Positions 54,364 through 63,513 are shown, counted from the first letter of the stretch. The stretch is 64,000 bases of DNA from Caulobacter segnis (GCF_029543125.1 NZ_JARQWW010000004.1:314501-378500), one strand, 5' to 3'. The notes: generated by a model not told the origin, from the letters alone. Made by a program: numbers and translations.

Positions 54364-54678
54364 CTAATCGAGATCGTCCTCGTCGGTTCCGCCATAGACC
54401 TGGACGAAGGTCGCGCCGCCCGCAGCGACTTCCTCGGGCGTGAGGGCGCGGAAACGCCAGACGCCCTTGAACTTGCCCGGGTCAGCCGGCTTGTTGTGGC
54501 GCAGGATCACCAGCTTGTTCTCGCGCGCCAGGCCGATGGCCACGTTGCGCACGTGCGGCAGGATGCGCCGCCAGCGCTCGGGCTCGATGGCCTGGGCGAC
54601 CTTGGCGGGGTCAGCGGACTTGCCCTCGGGCAGGTCGGCGATGGCGGACAGCAGGGCGTCTTCGATCGGGGAGCTCAT
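54364..54678 (-). CDS. DUF3253 family protein
   Basis: A 104-residue protein that matches the DUF3253 pattern: IADLPEGKSADPAKVAQAIEPERWRRILPHVRNVAIGLARENKLVILRHNKPADP, spread over residues about 13-68. The fold looks like a small winged helix, with a basic recognition-like segment. No function is known to me. It starts in a TGATG overlap with the thiolase gene and sits six bases upstream of the UDG-like gene, so it belongs to their transcript. Confidence 0.78.
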   Translation of the reverse strand: MSSPIEDALLSAIADLPEGKSADPAKVAQAIEPERWRRILPHVRNVAIGLARENKLVILRHNKPADPGKFKGVWRFRALTPEEVAAGGATFVQVYGGTDEDDLD

Positions 54679-55886
54679 CAGACGCTTGCTAATGCAAGCG
54701 CCCCGCCTTGGCCAACCCCGATGCACATGGAGGCGAGCGCGCGTTTGCCGCCTCGCGCCTTCATGGCCCGCGCCGCGGTGATCGCCAGACGCGCCCCGCT
54801 GGCGCCCAGAGGGTGGCCCAAGGCTATGGCGCCGCCGTGCGGATTCACGTGCTCCGCATCGTCCGCCAGCCCCCAGGCGCGGGTGCAGGCCAGGGCCTGG
54901 GCGGCGAAGGCCTCGTTCAGTTCGATGACGTCGAAGTCCGTGGGCGTGATGCCGAGCCGCTTGGTCAGGGTCTCCACCGCCGGGATCGGGCCCACGCCCA
55001 TGATCCGGGGCGCGACGCCGCCCGCGGCTCCACCCTCGACCCGAGCGATGGGCTCCAGGCCGAATTCGCGGGCGATCTCCTCCGTGGCCAGGATCATGGC
55101 CGCCGCCCCATCATTGATGCCGGACGCGTTGCCGGCCGTGACCGTGCCGCCCTCGCGCACAATGGGCTTCAGCGCCTGCAGCGCCTCAAGCGTGGTGTCC
55201 GGGCGCGGGTGCTCGTCGGCGGAGAGCACCGTCTCCTTCTTCTTGTCGACGATGGTGATCGGCGCGATTTCACCCTCGAAATACCCCGCCTTGATGGCGG
55301 CGGCGGCGCGCTGCTGGCTGCGATAGGCGAAGGCGTCCTGGTCGGCGCGGGCGATCTGGTAGTCCTCGGCCACGTTTTCGGCGGTCTCCGGCATGGCGTC
55401 CACGCCGTAGGCCTTGCGCATGGCCGGATTGATGAACCGCCAGCCTATGGTGGTGTCGAAGATTTCGGCGCTGCGCTGGAAGGCGGTCTCGGCCTTGCCC
55501 ATGACGAAGGGCGAGCGGGTCATGTGCTCGACCCCGCCGGCGATCACGAACTCCGCGTCGCCCGTGGCGATCATCCGCGCGCCCTGGATCACGGATTCCA
55601 GGCCAGAGGCGCAGAGGCGGTTCACCGTCACCGCCGGGGTTCGCACCGGCAGGCCAGCCAGCAGCAGGGCCATGCGGGCGACATTGCGGTTGTCCTCCCC
55701 CGCTTGGTTCACGCAGCCATAGATAACCTCGTCGATCCGGTCCCAGTCGACCTTGGGGTGGGCGGCCATCAGAGCCTTGAGCGGATGGGCCGCCATGTCG
55801 TCGGCCCGCACCTTGGAAAGCCCGCCGCCGAACCGGCCTATGGGCGTCCGAAAACCGCTGCACAGATAGACCGTCCGACCTTGCAT
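54678..55886 (-). CDS. pcaF: Thiolase, 3-oxoadipyl-CoA thiolase type
   Basis: A 402-residue thiolase that cleaves a 3-oxoacyl-CoA with coenzyme A. The acylated Cys is C92 in NRLCASG, the active His is in NPHGGAIALGHPLGASG, and the second Cys is in ASMCIGVGQGGAL. The phrases CVNQAGEDNRNVARMA and YGVDAMPETAENVAED are typical of PcaF/PaaJ-like enzymes of the beta-ketoadipate and phenylacetate pathways. No other pathway gene is adjacent, so a general fatty-acid role is possible. Specificity is therefore inferred. Confidence 0.85.
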   Translation of the reverse strand: MQGRTVYLCSGFRTPIGRFGGGLSKVRADDMAAHPLKALMAAHPKVDWDRIDEVIYGCVNQAGEDNRNVARMALLLAGLPVRTPAVTVNRLCASGLESVIQGARMIATGDAEFVIAGGVEHMTRSPFVMGKAETAFQRSAEIFDTTIGWRFINPAMRKAYGVDAMPETAENVAEDYQIARADQDAFAYRSQQRAAAAIKAGYFEGEIAPITIVDKKKETVLSADEHPRPDTTLEALQALKPIVREGGTVTAGNASGINDGAAAMILATEEIAREFGLEPIARVEGGAAGGVAPRIMGVGPIPAVETLTKRLGITPTDFDVIELNEAFAAQALACTRAWGLADDAEHVNPHGGAIALGHPLGASGARLAITAARAMKARGGKRALASMCIGVGQGGALALASV

Positions 55887-55967
55887 CCTCGCCTCCGCCT
55901 TTTCATTTGGCCGCAGGTTAGGCAGACATGGGCTCTGCGATCAAACAATCGTTCGAGGGAGATGGGC

Positions 55968-56420
55968 ATGGACGGCGGCAACGAGATCATGAGCGGCCCG
56001 CAGCGCGTCACCGAGGGCGAGTGGGCGGGGTGGAGCACCTGGCGCGGCTCAGACCCCTTCGAGGATCAGTCCGGCCCCTTCTATTTCCGCGACGAGGATG
56101 ACGGGACGGTCCGCTGCGCTTTCCGCGCCGAGAGGAAGCACATGAATGGCGGCGGCTTCATGCACGGCGGCTGCATGATGACCTTCGCCGACTTCTGTCT
56201 GTTCGCCATCGGCTGGAAGGCGTTGAAGGACACCCGCGCCGTCACGGTCAGCCTGAACGGCGAGTTCGTCGGCCCCGCCGCGGTGGGCGACCTGGTCGAG
56301 GCCACGGGCGAGATCGTCCGCGACGGCGGCTCGCTGCTGTTCGTGCGCGGCACGCTCAGCACGGGCGGCCGCGCCATGCTGTCCTTCTCCGGCGTGGTGA
56401 AGAAAATCCGCTCCCGCTGA
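55968..56420 (+). CDS. Hotdog-fold (PaaI-like) thioesterase
   Basis: A 150-residue hotdog protein. HMNGGGFMHGGCMMTFADFCLFA over residues about 51-73 is the conserved helix-loop of PaaI/4HBT thioesterases, followed by TRAVTVSLNGEFVGPAAVGDLVEATGE. It should cleave acyl-CoA thioesters in the cytoplasm. I chose the ATG at 55968, which has GAGGGAG seven bases upstream; an ATG two codons earlier is too close to it. It is divergent from the thiolase gene, which also acts on acyl-CoA. Confidence 0.85.
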   Translation: MDGGNEIMSGPQRVTEGEWAGWSTWRGSDPFEDQSGPFYFRDEDDGTVRCAFRAERKHMNGGGFMHGGCMMTFADFCLFAIGWKALKDTRAVTVSLNGEFVGPAAVGDLVEATGEIVRDGGSLLFVRGTLSTGGRAMLSFSGVVKKIRSR

Positions 56421-56538
56421 CGACGGGATCATTCAAGACGGAACATGGAGGATCGCAAAACTTTCTGACGACCGGAGACGAGCGCTCCGTTAGAACTGCA
56501 ACTTGCCTGGTTTCATTCGTCGGAAGGAGCATCTCCCC

Positions 56539-57138
56539 ATGCCCAAGGTTCTCGTTCTCTACTACTCCGCCTATGGCCACATCGAGCAGATGGCCGAAGC
56601 CGTCGCCGAAGGCGCCCGCTCGGCCGGCGCGACCGTCGACATCAAGCGCGTGCCTGAACTGGTGCCCGAAGAGGTCGCCAAGAACGCCCACTACAAGCTC
56701 GACCAGAAGGCCCCCGTGGCCACGATCAATGACCTGGCCGAATACGACGCCATCGTCATCGGCGTGGGCACCCGTTTTGGCCGCATGGCTTCGCAGATGG
56801 CAAACTTCCTCGATCAGGCCGGCGGCCTGTGGGCGCGGGGCGCGCTGAACGGCAAGGTCGGCGCGGCCTTCACCTCCACCGCCACCCAGCACGGCGGCCA
56901 GGAGACGACCCTGTTCTCGATCATCACCAACATGCTGCACTTCGGCCTGGTGGTTGTCGGCCTGCCCTACAGCTTCCAAGGCCAGATGAAGCTGGACGAA
57001 GTGACCGGCGGCTCGCCCTACGGCGCGACCACCATCGCCGGCGGCGACGGCTCGCGTCAGCCGAGCGCCAACGAACTGGACGGCGCCCGCTTCCAGGGCA
57101 AGCTCGTCGCCGAGACCGCCGCCAAGCTGTTCGGGTGA
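56539..57138 (+). CDS. wrbA: NAD(P)H:quinone oxidoreductase WrbA
   Basis: A 199-residue flavodoxin-fold enzyme. It starts [23 protein letters not shown], in which YSAYGH binds the FMN phosphate, and has [24 protein letters not shown] and [15 protein letters not shown], all typical of WrbA. It reduces quinones with two electrons and protects against oxidative stress. AAGGAG lies before the ATG. A hairpin repeat follows the stop. Confidence 0.94.
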   Translation: MPKVLVLYYSAYGHIEQMAEAVAEGARSAGATVDIKRVPELVPEEVAKNAHYKLDQKAPVATINDLAEYDAIVIGVGTRFGRMASQMANFLDQAGGLWARGALNGKVGAAFTSTATQHGGQETTLFSIITNMLHFGLVVVGLPYSFQGQMKLDEVTGGSPYGATTIAGGDGSRQPSANELDGARFQGKLVAETAAKLFG

Positions 57139-57144
57139 TCAATA

Positions 57145-57250
57145 TCCTCCCCCTCTGGGGGAGGTGTCCCAAAGGGACGGAGGGGTCTGCTGACTCAGCA
57201 AAACCCCCTCCACCGCTTCGCGGTCCCCCTCCCCCAAAGGGGGGAGGATC
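57145..57250. repeat. Caulobacteraceae-type intergenic hairpin repeat, copy 3
   Basis: The third copy of the element at 13222-13326, 106 bases long, with the same TCCTCCCCCTCTGGGGGAGG left arm and a TGCTGA-C-TCAGCA centre, differing from copy 1 at the central base. It lies between the convergent wrbA and GST genes, again an apparent terminator position. Confidence 0.8.
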
Positions 57251-57258
57251 TAGAACTT

Positions 57259-57876
57259 CTAAGTCCCAGCTGCCGCCGCTGGCCGGGCCATCATCGCGCC
57301 CAGCCAGCGGTGGACGTGCTCGAACTCTTCCGCGGGCTCGAACTGAACCATCCGGGCGAAGTCGATGCTGGTGGCCGCCAGGATATCGGCCATGGTCACC
57401 CGGTCGCCGGCGATGAACTCGGTCTTCGACAACTGGCGGTTCAGCATCTTCATGGAACGCTCGGCCCAGGCGCGGTTGAACTCGGCCACTTCCGGCACCT
57501 GCTTCTCCAGAGCCGCCAAAGCCGGATGCGCGTGGCGCACCGCCATCATCAGCGGCATGGCCACCATCAGCTCCACCCGCCGCGACCACATCTCGATGAC
57601 GGCCATCTCGCGGGGATCACGGCCGAACATGTTCGGCTCGGGGTTGAGATGCTCCAGGTAACGGCAGATCGCCACCGACTCGGTGATGGTCAGCGCGTCA
57701 TCGACTTCGAGGGCCGGGACGTTGGCGATGCCTGCGCGCGCCAGATAGTCCGGCGCGCGATGCTCGCCCTTGAACAGGTCGACATCGACGATCTCGATGT
57801 CCTCGACGCCCTTCTCCGCCATGAACCAACGGACCCGGCGCGGATTGGGCGCGCGGCGGCTGTCATAGAGCTTCAT
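57259..57876 (-). CDS. Glutathione S-transferase family protein
   Basis: A 205-residue GST. It starts MKLYDSRRAPNPRRVRWFMAEKG, has the cis-Pro block GIANVPALEVDD, and the Glu-Ser pair LTITESVAICRYLE that binds glutathione. The helical half has AGDRVTMADILAATSID. It is not closely similar to the GST at 5264-5971. The function is conjugation or reduction of an unknown electrophile. It ends nine bases from the repeat after wrbA. Confidence 0.9.
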   Translation of the reverse strand: MKLYDSRRAPNPRRVRWFMAEKGVEDIEIVDVDLFKGEHRAPDYLARAGIANVPALEVDDALTITESVAICRYLEHLNPEPNMFGRDPREMAVIEMWSRRVELMVAMPLMMAVRHAHPALAALEKQVPEVAEFNRAWAERSMKMLNRQLSKTEFIAGDRVTMADILAATSIDFARMVQFEPAEEFEHVHRWLGAMMARPAAAAGT

Positions 57877-57932
57877 GTTGTTGTCCTCCCTGACGCCAAC
57901 CTTTCACGGGTGACGCAGGGGACGCAAAGGCT

Positions 57933-59213
57933 CTAGGCGGCGAACAGTTCGCGCGGCATGGCGCCGACGACGGCGGCCGTCAGGCAGGTGGCCAGGAAGC
58001 CGGCCACGAGGGCTTTCCAGACCAAGCTGATCACCTCGCCGCGACGCTCGGGCATCAGCACGCCCATGCCCGACACCGTGATGCCGACGGACCCCACATT
58101 GGCGAAGCCGCACAGGGCGTAGGTCAGGATGGTGCGGGTGCGCTCGCTCATCTCCGCCGCCGGGATCGACCCCAGCTGGATGAAGGCGATGAACTCGGTG
58201 AGCATCAGCTTCACGCCCAGCAGATAGCCGGCCTTGAAAGCCTCATCCCAGCTGATGCCCAGCGCCCAGGCGAGCGGTGCGAACACCACGCTGAGCATGC
58301 GTTCGATGGTCACCGGACCACCGAACATGTCCGGCAGCACCCAGCCCAGCAGCATGTTGGCGATGGCCACGAAGGCCACATAGACGATCAGCACGCCCGA
58401 GATGTTCAGCACAACCATCAGACCGTCCGAGACGCCCTTGGAGATGGCGTCGACGGCGGAGTCGTATTTCAGCAGGCTGGTGTAATCGACCGACACCCCG
58501 CCGACGTTCGGCTTCTCTGGAATCATGATGCGGGCCAGCAGAACGCCAGCCGGCGCCGAAACCACCGAGGCCGCCAGCACGTGGGCGGCGGCGTTGGGCA
58601 GCACGGCCTTCAGCACGGTGGCGTAGGCCACCATGGTCGAGCCCGCGACGGTGGCGAGGCCCACCACCATCATCATGAAGAGCTCGGAGCGCGACAGCTT
58701 GTCGAGGTAGCCGCGGATGATGATCGGCGTCTCGACCATGCCCAGGAAGATGTTGGAGGCCGTCGCCGTGGCGGAGGCGCCGCCCATGCCCATGGTCTTC
58801 TCGAAGACGAAGCCGAAGCCCCGGATGATCCACTTCAGGATCTTCCAGTGCCACATCAGCGCCGACAGGGACGAGATGACCAGGATCACCGGCAGAACCT
58901 GGAAGGCGAAGACGAACAGGGCGTTCGGATTCTCCACCGCATAGGGCTGCGTCCCGCCGCCCATGTAGCCGAAGACGAACTGCGTGCCCTGGGCCGTAGC
59001 GGCGGCCAGGCCGTCCACCGCGTCATTGATTCCATGGATCACCGCGCGGGCGGCCGGCAGACCGAAGACGAGCAGAACAAGACCCGCCTGAAGCGCGATC
59101 GCGCCCAGGGCCAGACGCCAGGGAAAACGCTTCCTGTCCTCCGACAGCGCCCAGCAGAGGCCGAGGGTGAAGGCCACGCCGACAAGGCTCTGCGCGTTCT
59201 CAAGACGAAACAT
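57933..59213 (-). CDS. Concentrative nucleoside transporter (NupC/CNT family)
   Basis: A 426-residue inner-membrane protein with about 9-10 membrane helices. The conserved CNT core is visible: GMGGASATATASNIFLGMVETPIIIRGYL, KLSRSELFMMMVVGLATVAGSTMVAYATVL, and a C-terminal EFIAFIQLGSI with YALCGFANVGSVGITVSGMGVLMPERR, spread over the usual positions. It imports nucleosides with a proton or sodium gradient. The ATG at 59213 gives the normal length; upstream sequence does not look coding. Confidence 0.9.
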   Translation of the reverse strand: MFRLENAQSLVGVAFTLGLCWALSEDRKRFPWRLALGAIALQAGLVLLVFGLPAARAVIHGINDAVDGLAAATAQGTQFVFGYMGGGTQPYAVENPNALFVFAFQVLPVILVISSLSALMWHWKILKWIIRGFGFVFEKTMGMGGASATATASNIFLGMVETPIIIRGYLDKLSRSELFMMMVVGLATVAGSTMVAYATVLKAVLPNAAAHVLAASVVSAPAGVLLARIMIPEKPNVGGVSVDYTSLLKYDSAVDAISKGVSDGLMVVLNISGVLIVYVAFVAIANMLLGWVLPDMFGGPVTIERMLSVVFAPLAWALGISWDEAFKAGYLLGVKLMLTEFIAFIQLGSIPAAEMSERTRTILTYALCGFANVGSVGITVSGMGVLMPERRGEVISLVWKALVAGFLATCLTAAVVGAMPRELFAA

Positions 59214-59429
59214 GTATGGAAACCGGCCCTTGGACGGCCGCCCCCTTGGCGCCGCACAGGCCTTTTGACACCGGCCAAGGCGGCCAATGCAAGGGCGCGC
59301 ATGTCGCAAGCACGAATTGCATGACCAATTTGTAAGGCGGCCTGGGCCTGCCTTACCCCGATTTAACTTGGTTCCAACGCCCCTCGCGCACATTGCTGAG
59401 TGCAATCTTTGGGGGAGTTCAGCCGGCCC

Positions 59430-60569
59430 ATGTCCCTGGCCCTAGCGACTTTGATTTACGAATGGCGGCGATACCTCGCGGCCATTATCGCCCTGGCCTT
59501 TTCGGGCCTGCTCATCCTGGCTCAGGTCGGGATGTTCATGGGTATGGGCAAGGCGTTCACCGCCAATATCGACCGCGCCCGCGGCGACATCATGGTGCTC
59601 GGCCCCAAGGCCGAGAGCCTGATGAACGGCGGCGCCGGCCTGCCCGCCCGCGTCAAGCCGGCCCTCTACACCAACCCCGCCGTCGTCGACGTGGGCGAGG
59701 TGATGGTCAACGGCGGCATGTGGCAGAACGACCCCGGCCCGGGAAAGAAGCGCAAGCGCGAGTTCGCCCAGGCCTACGCCGTCGACACCTGGCCCGACGC
59801 GGTCACCCTGCCGATCGACTTCTCCGAAGATCTGCGCGTGGCCCTGCTGGAGCCCTACGGCGTGGCGGTGGACAAGACCGCCCTGGCTCGCCTCGGCGTG
59901 AAGCTCGGCGACAAGGGCTCGCTGAACGGCAAGACCGTCCGTGTCGTCGCCGTGCTCGACAACTATCCGAACATGAACGCCCCCATGGTGTTCATGTCCC
60001 GCGACACCCTGCGCAAGCTGGGCATGAACGGCCGCGCCGACCGCACGGGCGCCCTGATCGTCCGCATCAAGGATCCGGCGCAGGCCCTCACCGTGCGCGA
60101 CCAGCTGAACGCGGCCAGCGGCGGCGCCTATCGCGCCTGGACCCGCGCCGAGCTGTCGGAGGCGAACCAGGGCGCACTGCTGAAGGAGCAGATCATCGGC
60201 ATCATGCTGGTCTTCTCGCTCTTCGTCGGGATGCTGATCGGGGTGGGCATCACCTCGCAGACCCTGCGCGGCGCGATCCTGGCCAACATCAAGGAGTTCG
60301 CCTCGCTACGCGCCCTGGGTGTCGGCATGGGGTCCCTGCGCATGATCGTGCTGGAGCTGTCGTTCTGGGTCGGCATCGCCGGCCTGGGCGCCACCGGACT
60401 GATGACGGCTGGCATCGCCCTTCTGGCCAGCGCCGGCGGCCTGCCGATGGCCTTCCCGCTCGGCATCGTCTCGATGGTCGGCATCTTCCTGGTCACCATC
60501 TCGATGCTGTCGGGCCTGATGGCCCTCGGCATCCTCAAGAAAAGCCAACCTGCGGACCTGCTGCGATGA
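59430..60569 (+). CDS. ABC exporter permease, DevC/FtsX-like
   Basis: A 379-residue permease with one N-terminal membrane segment (about 15-40), a periplasmic domain (about 41-255) and three C-terminal segments. This is the FtsX/MacB layout, and FDEFASLRALG-like text here reads IKEFASLRALGVG. It pairs with the ATPase, whose ATG overlaps its stop as ATGA, and with the downstream membrane fusion protein, as in DevBCA exporters. GGGGGAG lies 12 bases before the ATG, a little far; a GTG at 59400 is the alternative start. Confidence 0.85.
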   Translation: MSLALATLIYEWRRYLAAIIALAFSGLLILAQVGMFMGMGKAFTANIDRARGDIMVLGPKAESLMNGGAGLPARVKPALYTNPAVVDVGEVMVNGGMWQNDPGPGKKRKREFAQAYAVDTWPDAVTLPIDFSEDLRVALLEPYGVAVDKTALARLGVKLGDKGSLNGKTVRVVAVLDNYPNMNAPMVFMSRDTLRKLGMNGRADRTGALIVRIKDPAQALTVRDQLNAASGGAYRAWTRAELSEANQGALLKEQIIGIMLVFSLFVGMLIGVGITSQTLRGAILANIKEFASLRALGVGMGSLRMIVLELSFWVGIAGLGATGLMTAGIALLASAGGLPMAFPLGIVSMVGIFLVTISMLSGLMALGILKKSQPADLLR

Positions 60570-61369
60570 GCGCTCCCAACTACGCGATCAAGGCCACCGG
60601 ACTGCGCAAGCGGTTCAAGACCGGCCGCACCCACATCGAGGTCCTCAAGGGAGTCAATTTCGACGCCCTGCTGGGCGAGGTGACCATGGTCATGGGCCCC
60701 TCGGGCTCGGGCAAGTCCACCCTGGTGGCCAACCTGTCGGGCCTGCTGAAGCCGGACGGCGGCAAGGTCGAGGCTCTGGGCGTCAACATGTGGGGCCCCG
60801 CCGAGAAGTGGGTTGAGGAACGCGACGGCCCGTCCTCCGGCGCCGCCAAGGGCCTCACCCCGGGCAAGCTGGACAAGTTCCGCCTCGACAACTGCGGCTT
60901 CATCTTCCAGGGCTTCAACCTGTTCTCGGCCCTCTCGGCCCTGCAGCAGGTGACCACGGTCCTGAAGTATCAGGGCGTTGAACCTGGCGAGGCGCACGCC
61001 CGCGCCAAGGAAGCCCTGACCGAGGTGGGGCTGGGCCATCGCCTGAACCAGCGTCCGGCCGAGCTGTCGGGCGGCGAGAAGCAGCGGGTGGCCATCGCCC
61101 GCGCCCTCGCCAAGCGCCCTCGCCTGCTGTTCGCCGACGAACCGACCTCCGCCCTCGACGGCGAGAACGGCCAGATCGTCACCAAGCTGCTTCAACGGGC
61201 GGCCAAGGACCACGGAGCTGCGGTCATCTGCGTCACGCACGACCCGCGCCTCGAAGCCTTCGCCGACCGCGTCATCCACATCGAGGACGGCCTGATCCTG
61301 AGCGACAGCCGCCCCTCTCCCGCCGCAGCGCCGCAAGCCGGCCACGGCGCATCCCTCATCGGAGCCTAA
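60566..61369 (+). CDS. ABC exporter ATP-binding protein, DevA-like
   Basis: A 267-residue ATPase of the LolD/MacB type. Walker A is GPSGSGKST near residue 45, the signature LSGGEKQRVAIARALA and Walker B LLFADEPTSALD are intact, and the switch His is in CVTHDP. The insertion WGPAEKWVEERDGPSSGAAKG between Walker A and the Q-loop (residues about 77-97) is longer than in LolD. It drives export with the adjacent permease and fusion protein. The exported substrate is unknown. Confidence 0.92.
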   Translation: MSAPNYAIKATGLRKRFKTGRTHIEVLKGVNFDALLGEVTMVMGPSGSGKSTLVANLSGLLKPDGGKVEALGVNMWGPAEKWVEERDGPSSGAAKGLTPGKLDKFRLDNCGFIFQGFNLFSALSALQQVTTVLKYQGVEPGEAHARAKEALTEVGLGHRLNQRPAELSGGEKQRVAIARALAKRPRLLFADEPTSALDGENGQIVTKLLQRAAKDHGAAVICVTHDPRLEAFADRVIHIEDGLILSDSRPSPAAAPQAGHGASLIGA

Positions 61370-61373
61370 GACT

Positions 61374-62369
61374 ATGCCCGCGTTCTTCCGTCGCCGTTCG
61401 TTCTGGCTCGTCACCGCCGCCGTGGTTCTCGTGGGCGGGGGCGGCGCCTTCATGATGGCCAACGCCAACGCCAAGAAGGAAAAGGCCGCCGCCGAAGCCA
61501 AGCAGGCTCCGGAAAGCCCCTACGCCGCCATCGCCAACGGCAAGGCGGACGTCGAGGGCGGCATCATCCAGGTGGCCGCCCGCCGCCAGGGCATCGTCAG
61601 CGAAGTCCTGGTCCAGGAAGGCGAGCGCGTCTCCAAGGGCCAGATCCTGGCGCGCCAGCAGGACGACGACTCCGTCCTGGCCGTGAACCGCGCCCGCGCC
61701 CAGGTCGCCCAGGTCCGCGCCCAGATCGCCCTGCTGGACGTGCAGCTTCGCACCGCCCGCCGCGAGCACCAGCGCCTGCAGAACCTGTCGGCCTCGAACT
61801 TCGTGGCCGGCCAGCGCCTGGACACCGCCCGCGACGCAATCGCATCGGCCGAAGCCAACCTGGCCGCCCAGCGCGCCAATATCGGCGCCTCGGAAGCCGC
61901 CCTGCGTGAAGCCGAGTTCGCCCTGGAGATGACCAACATCCGCGCTCCCGCGGACGGCGTCATCGTCCGCCGCTACGCCAACCCGGGCGCGGGCGCCTCG
62001 ACCCTGAACGTCACCCCGATGTTCGATCTGGAGCCGAAGGCCCCTCGCATCATCCGCGCGGAGATCGCCGAGGCCTCGGTGACGGGCGTCTATGTTGGCC
62101 AGCCGGTCGAGATCAGCATGGAGTCGGACCCGAGCAAGGTCTTCACCGGCAAGGTGATCCGCCGCTCGGCCATGTTCGGGGCCCGCAAGCTGCAGTCGGA
62201 CGATCCGTCCGAGCGCACCGACGAGCGCGTGGTGGAGACGGTGGTCACCGCCGACGGCGCGCCCTTCCTGATCGGCCAGCGCGTGCTGGTGAAGTTCATG
62301 AAGCCGGGCAAGGTCGCGGGCGCCAAGCACCCGACCGCCGCCCCGGCCGAGGATCAAAAGAAGAGCTAA
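61374..62369 (+). CDS. HlyD-family membrane fusion protein, DevB-like
   Basis: A 331-residue periplasmic adaptor. One membrane segment lies at about 10-28, followed by an Ala/Lys-rich linker, a lipoyl half-motif (GIVSEVLVQEGERVSKGQILARQ), a coiled-coil hairpin (RARAQVAQVRAQIALLDVQLR, SAEANLAAQRANIGASEAAL), the second lipoyl half (MTNIRAPADGVIVRRYANPG) and beta-barrel strands. It links the inner-membrane ABC proteins to an outer-membrane channel. No TolC-like gene is in the cluster, so that part must come from elsewhere. Confidence 0.9.
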   Translation: MPAFFRRRSFWLVTAAVVLVGGGGAFMMANANAKKEKAAAEAKQAPESPYAAIANGKADVEGGIIQVAARRQGIVSEVLVQEGERVSKGQILARQQDDDSVLAVNRARAQVAQVRAQIALLDVQLRTARREHQRLQNLSASNFVAGQRLDTARDAIASAEANLAAQRANIGASEAALREAEFALEMTNIRAPADGVIVRRYANPGAGASTLNVTPMFDLEPKAPRIIRAEIAEASVTGVYVGQPVEISMESDPSKVFTGKVIRRSAMFGARKLQSDDPSERTDERVVETVVTADGAPFLIGQRVLVKFMKPGKVAGAKHPTAAPAEDQKKS

Positions 62370-62393
62370 GCGCTCCGCCTAAAGAGAAGCTCG

Positions 62394-62427
62394 AACGCCG
62401 TCCGGTCCTCCGGGCGGCGTTTTTCTT
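62394..62427 (+). terminator. Intrinsic terminator of the ABC exporter operon
   Basis: A 12-base stem (AACGCCGTCCGG with one G-U pair) around a TCCT loop is followed by TTTTTCTTT. It lies 25 bases after the fusion protein stop. This is the clearest rho-independent terminator of the window. Confidence 0.85.
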
Positions 62428-62507
62428 TGCCCCGCGCCCGCTTGACGGCGTTTGCGCCGCGCCGCACAACGCCTGCACAAAACAAGCGTTTGAGAGGAGC
62501 GACAGGC

Positions 62508-63413
62508 ATGGCGGACATCCGCTTCGACGGCAAGGTGGCGATCGTGACGGGAGCCGGCGGCGGCCTTGGCCGTCAGCATGCGCTGGAGCTGGCGCGTCGC
62601 GGCGCCAAGGTCGTGGTCAACGACCTGGGCGGTTCGATGGATGGTTCTGGCGGCGGCTCGGACGCGGCCATGAAGGTGGTCGAGGAGATCAAGGCTCTCG
62701 GCGGCGAAGCCATCGCCAACGGCTCGTCGGTGACCGACGACGCCGGCGTCGCCCTGATGGTCAAGCAGGCCATGGATCAGTGGGGCCGCATCGACATCCT
62801 GATCGCCAACGCCGGGGTGCTGCGCGACAAGTCCTTCTCGAAGATGGACATCCCCGACTTCGAGTTCGTCCTGAACGTCCACCTCATGGGCACGGTGAAG
62901 CCGGTGAAGGCGGTCTGGGAGATCATGAAGGCCCAGAACTACGGGCGCATCGTGGTCACCACCTCCTCGTCCGGCCTCTATGGCAACTTCGGCCAGTCGA
63001 ACTACGGCGCCGCCAAGCTGGGCATCGTCGGGTTCATGAACACCATCAAGCTCGAGGGCCAGAAGAATGGCGTCCACGTGAACGCCATCAGCCCCGTGGC
63101 CGCGACCCGCATGACCGAAGGCCTGATGCCGCCGGAAGTGCTGGAGAAGCTGAAGCCGGAATATGTGACGCCCGGCGTGATCTACCTGGCCTCGGACGAA
63201 GCCCCCACGGGCGCGATCCTGGCGGCCGGCGCCGGCGCCTTCGCCCTGTCGCGCATCTACGAGACCGAAGGCGTCTATCTGGGCGAAGGCGGTTTGTCGG
63301 CCGAGGAAGTCCGCGCCAACTGGGACAAGATCAGCGACGACGCGGGACAGAAGGCTTATTTCGCCGGCGGCGAGCAAGGCCAGAAATTCTTCCGCAAGAT
63401 GGCGGGCGGCTGA
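62508..63413 (+). CDS. SDR oxidoreductase, (3R)-hydroxyacyl-CoA dehydrogenase-like
   Basis: A 301-residue short-chain dehydrogenase. The NAD-binding motif is AIVTGAGGGLGRQHALELARRGAKVVVNDLG near the start, NAG is at IANAGVL, and the active Ser, Tyr and Lys are in TTSSSGLYGNFGQSNYGAAKLG. The NDLGG and long insert resemble the dehydrogenase part of peroxisomal multifunctional enzyme 2, so beta-oxidation of acyl-CoA chains is likely. GAGAGGAGCG precedes the ATG. Confidence 0.88.
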   Translation: MADIRFDGKVAIVTGAGGGLGRQHALELARRGAKVVVNDLGGSMDGSGGGSDAAMKVVEEIKALGGEAIANGSSVTDDAGVALMVKQAMDQWGRIDILIANAGVLRDKSFSKMDIPDFEFVLNVHLMGTVKPVKAVWEIMKAQNYGRIVVTTSSSGLYGNFGQSNYGAAKLGIVGFMNTIKLEGQKNGVHVNAISPVAATRMTEGLMPPEVLEKLKPEYVTPGVIYLASDEAPTGAILAAGAGAFALSRIYETEGVYLGEGGLSAEEVRANWDKISDDAGQKAYFAGGEQGQKFFRKMAGG

Positions 63414-63423
63414 GGAAGTCCAA

Positions 63424-63450
63424 CCTCGATCCCGCAGATCGGGGGTTTTT
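63424..63450 (+). terminator. Probable terminator directly after the SDR gene
   Basis: CCTCGATC pairs with GATCGGGG (one G-U pair, a bulged G) around a five-base loop and runs into five T. It starts about ten bases after the SDR stop. Confidence 0.6.
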
Positions 63451-63478
63451 GACCCCAACGCATTTGTGACGTTTAGGC

Positions 63479-63513
63479 AACGCTCCGTCGACTGATCGAC
63501 GGAGCGTTTCTTT
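63479..63513 (+). terminator. Second strong terminator before the FadL gene
   Basis: A perfect 13-base stem (AACGCTCCGTCGA) closes a CTGA loop and is followed by TTTCTTT. With the hairpin at 63424 it gives a double terminator that separates the SDR gene from the FadL gene. Confidence 0.85.

Noticed and set aside
57933-59405. N-terminal extension of the nucleoside transporter to 490 residues
   Set aside because: The added 64 residues are Arg/Cys-rich, unlike a membrane protein start, and cover the divergent promoter; the ATG at 59213 fits the family length.
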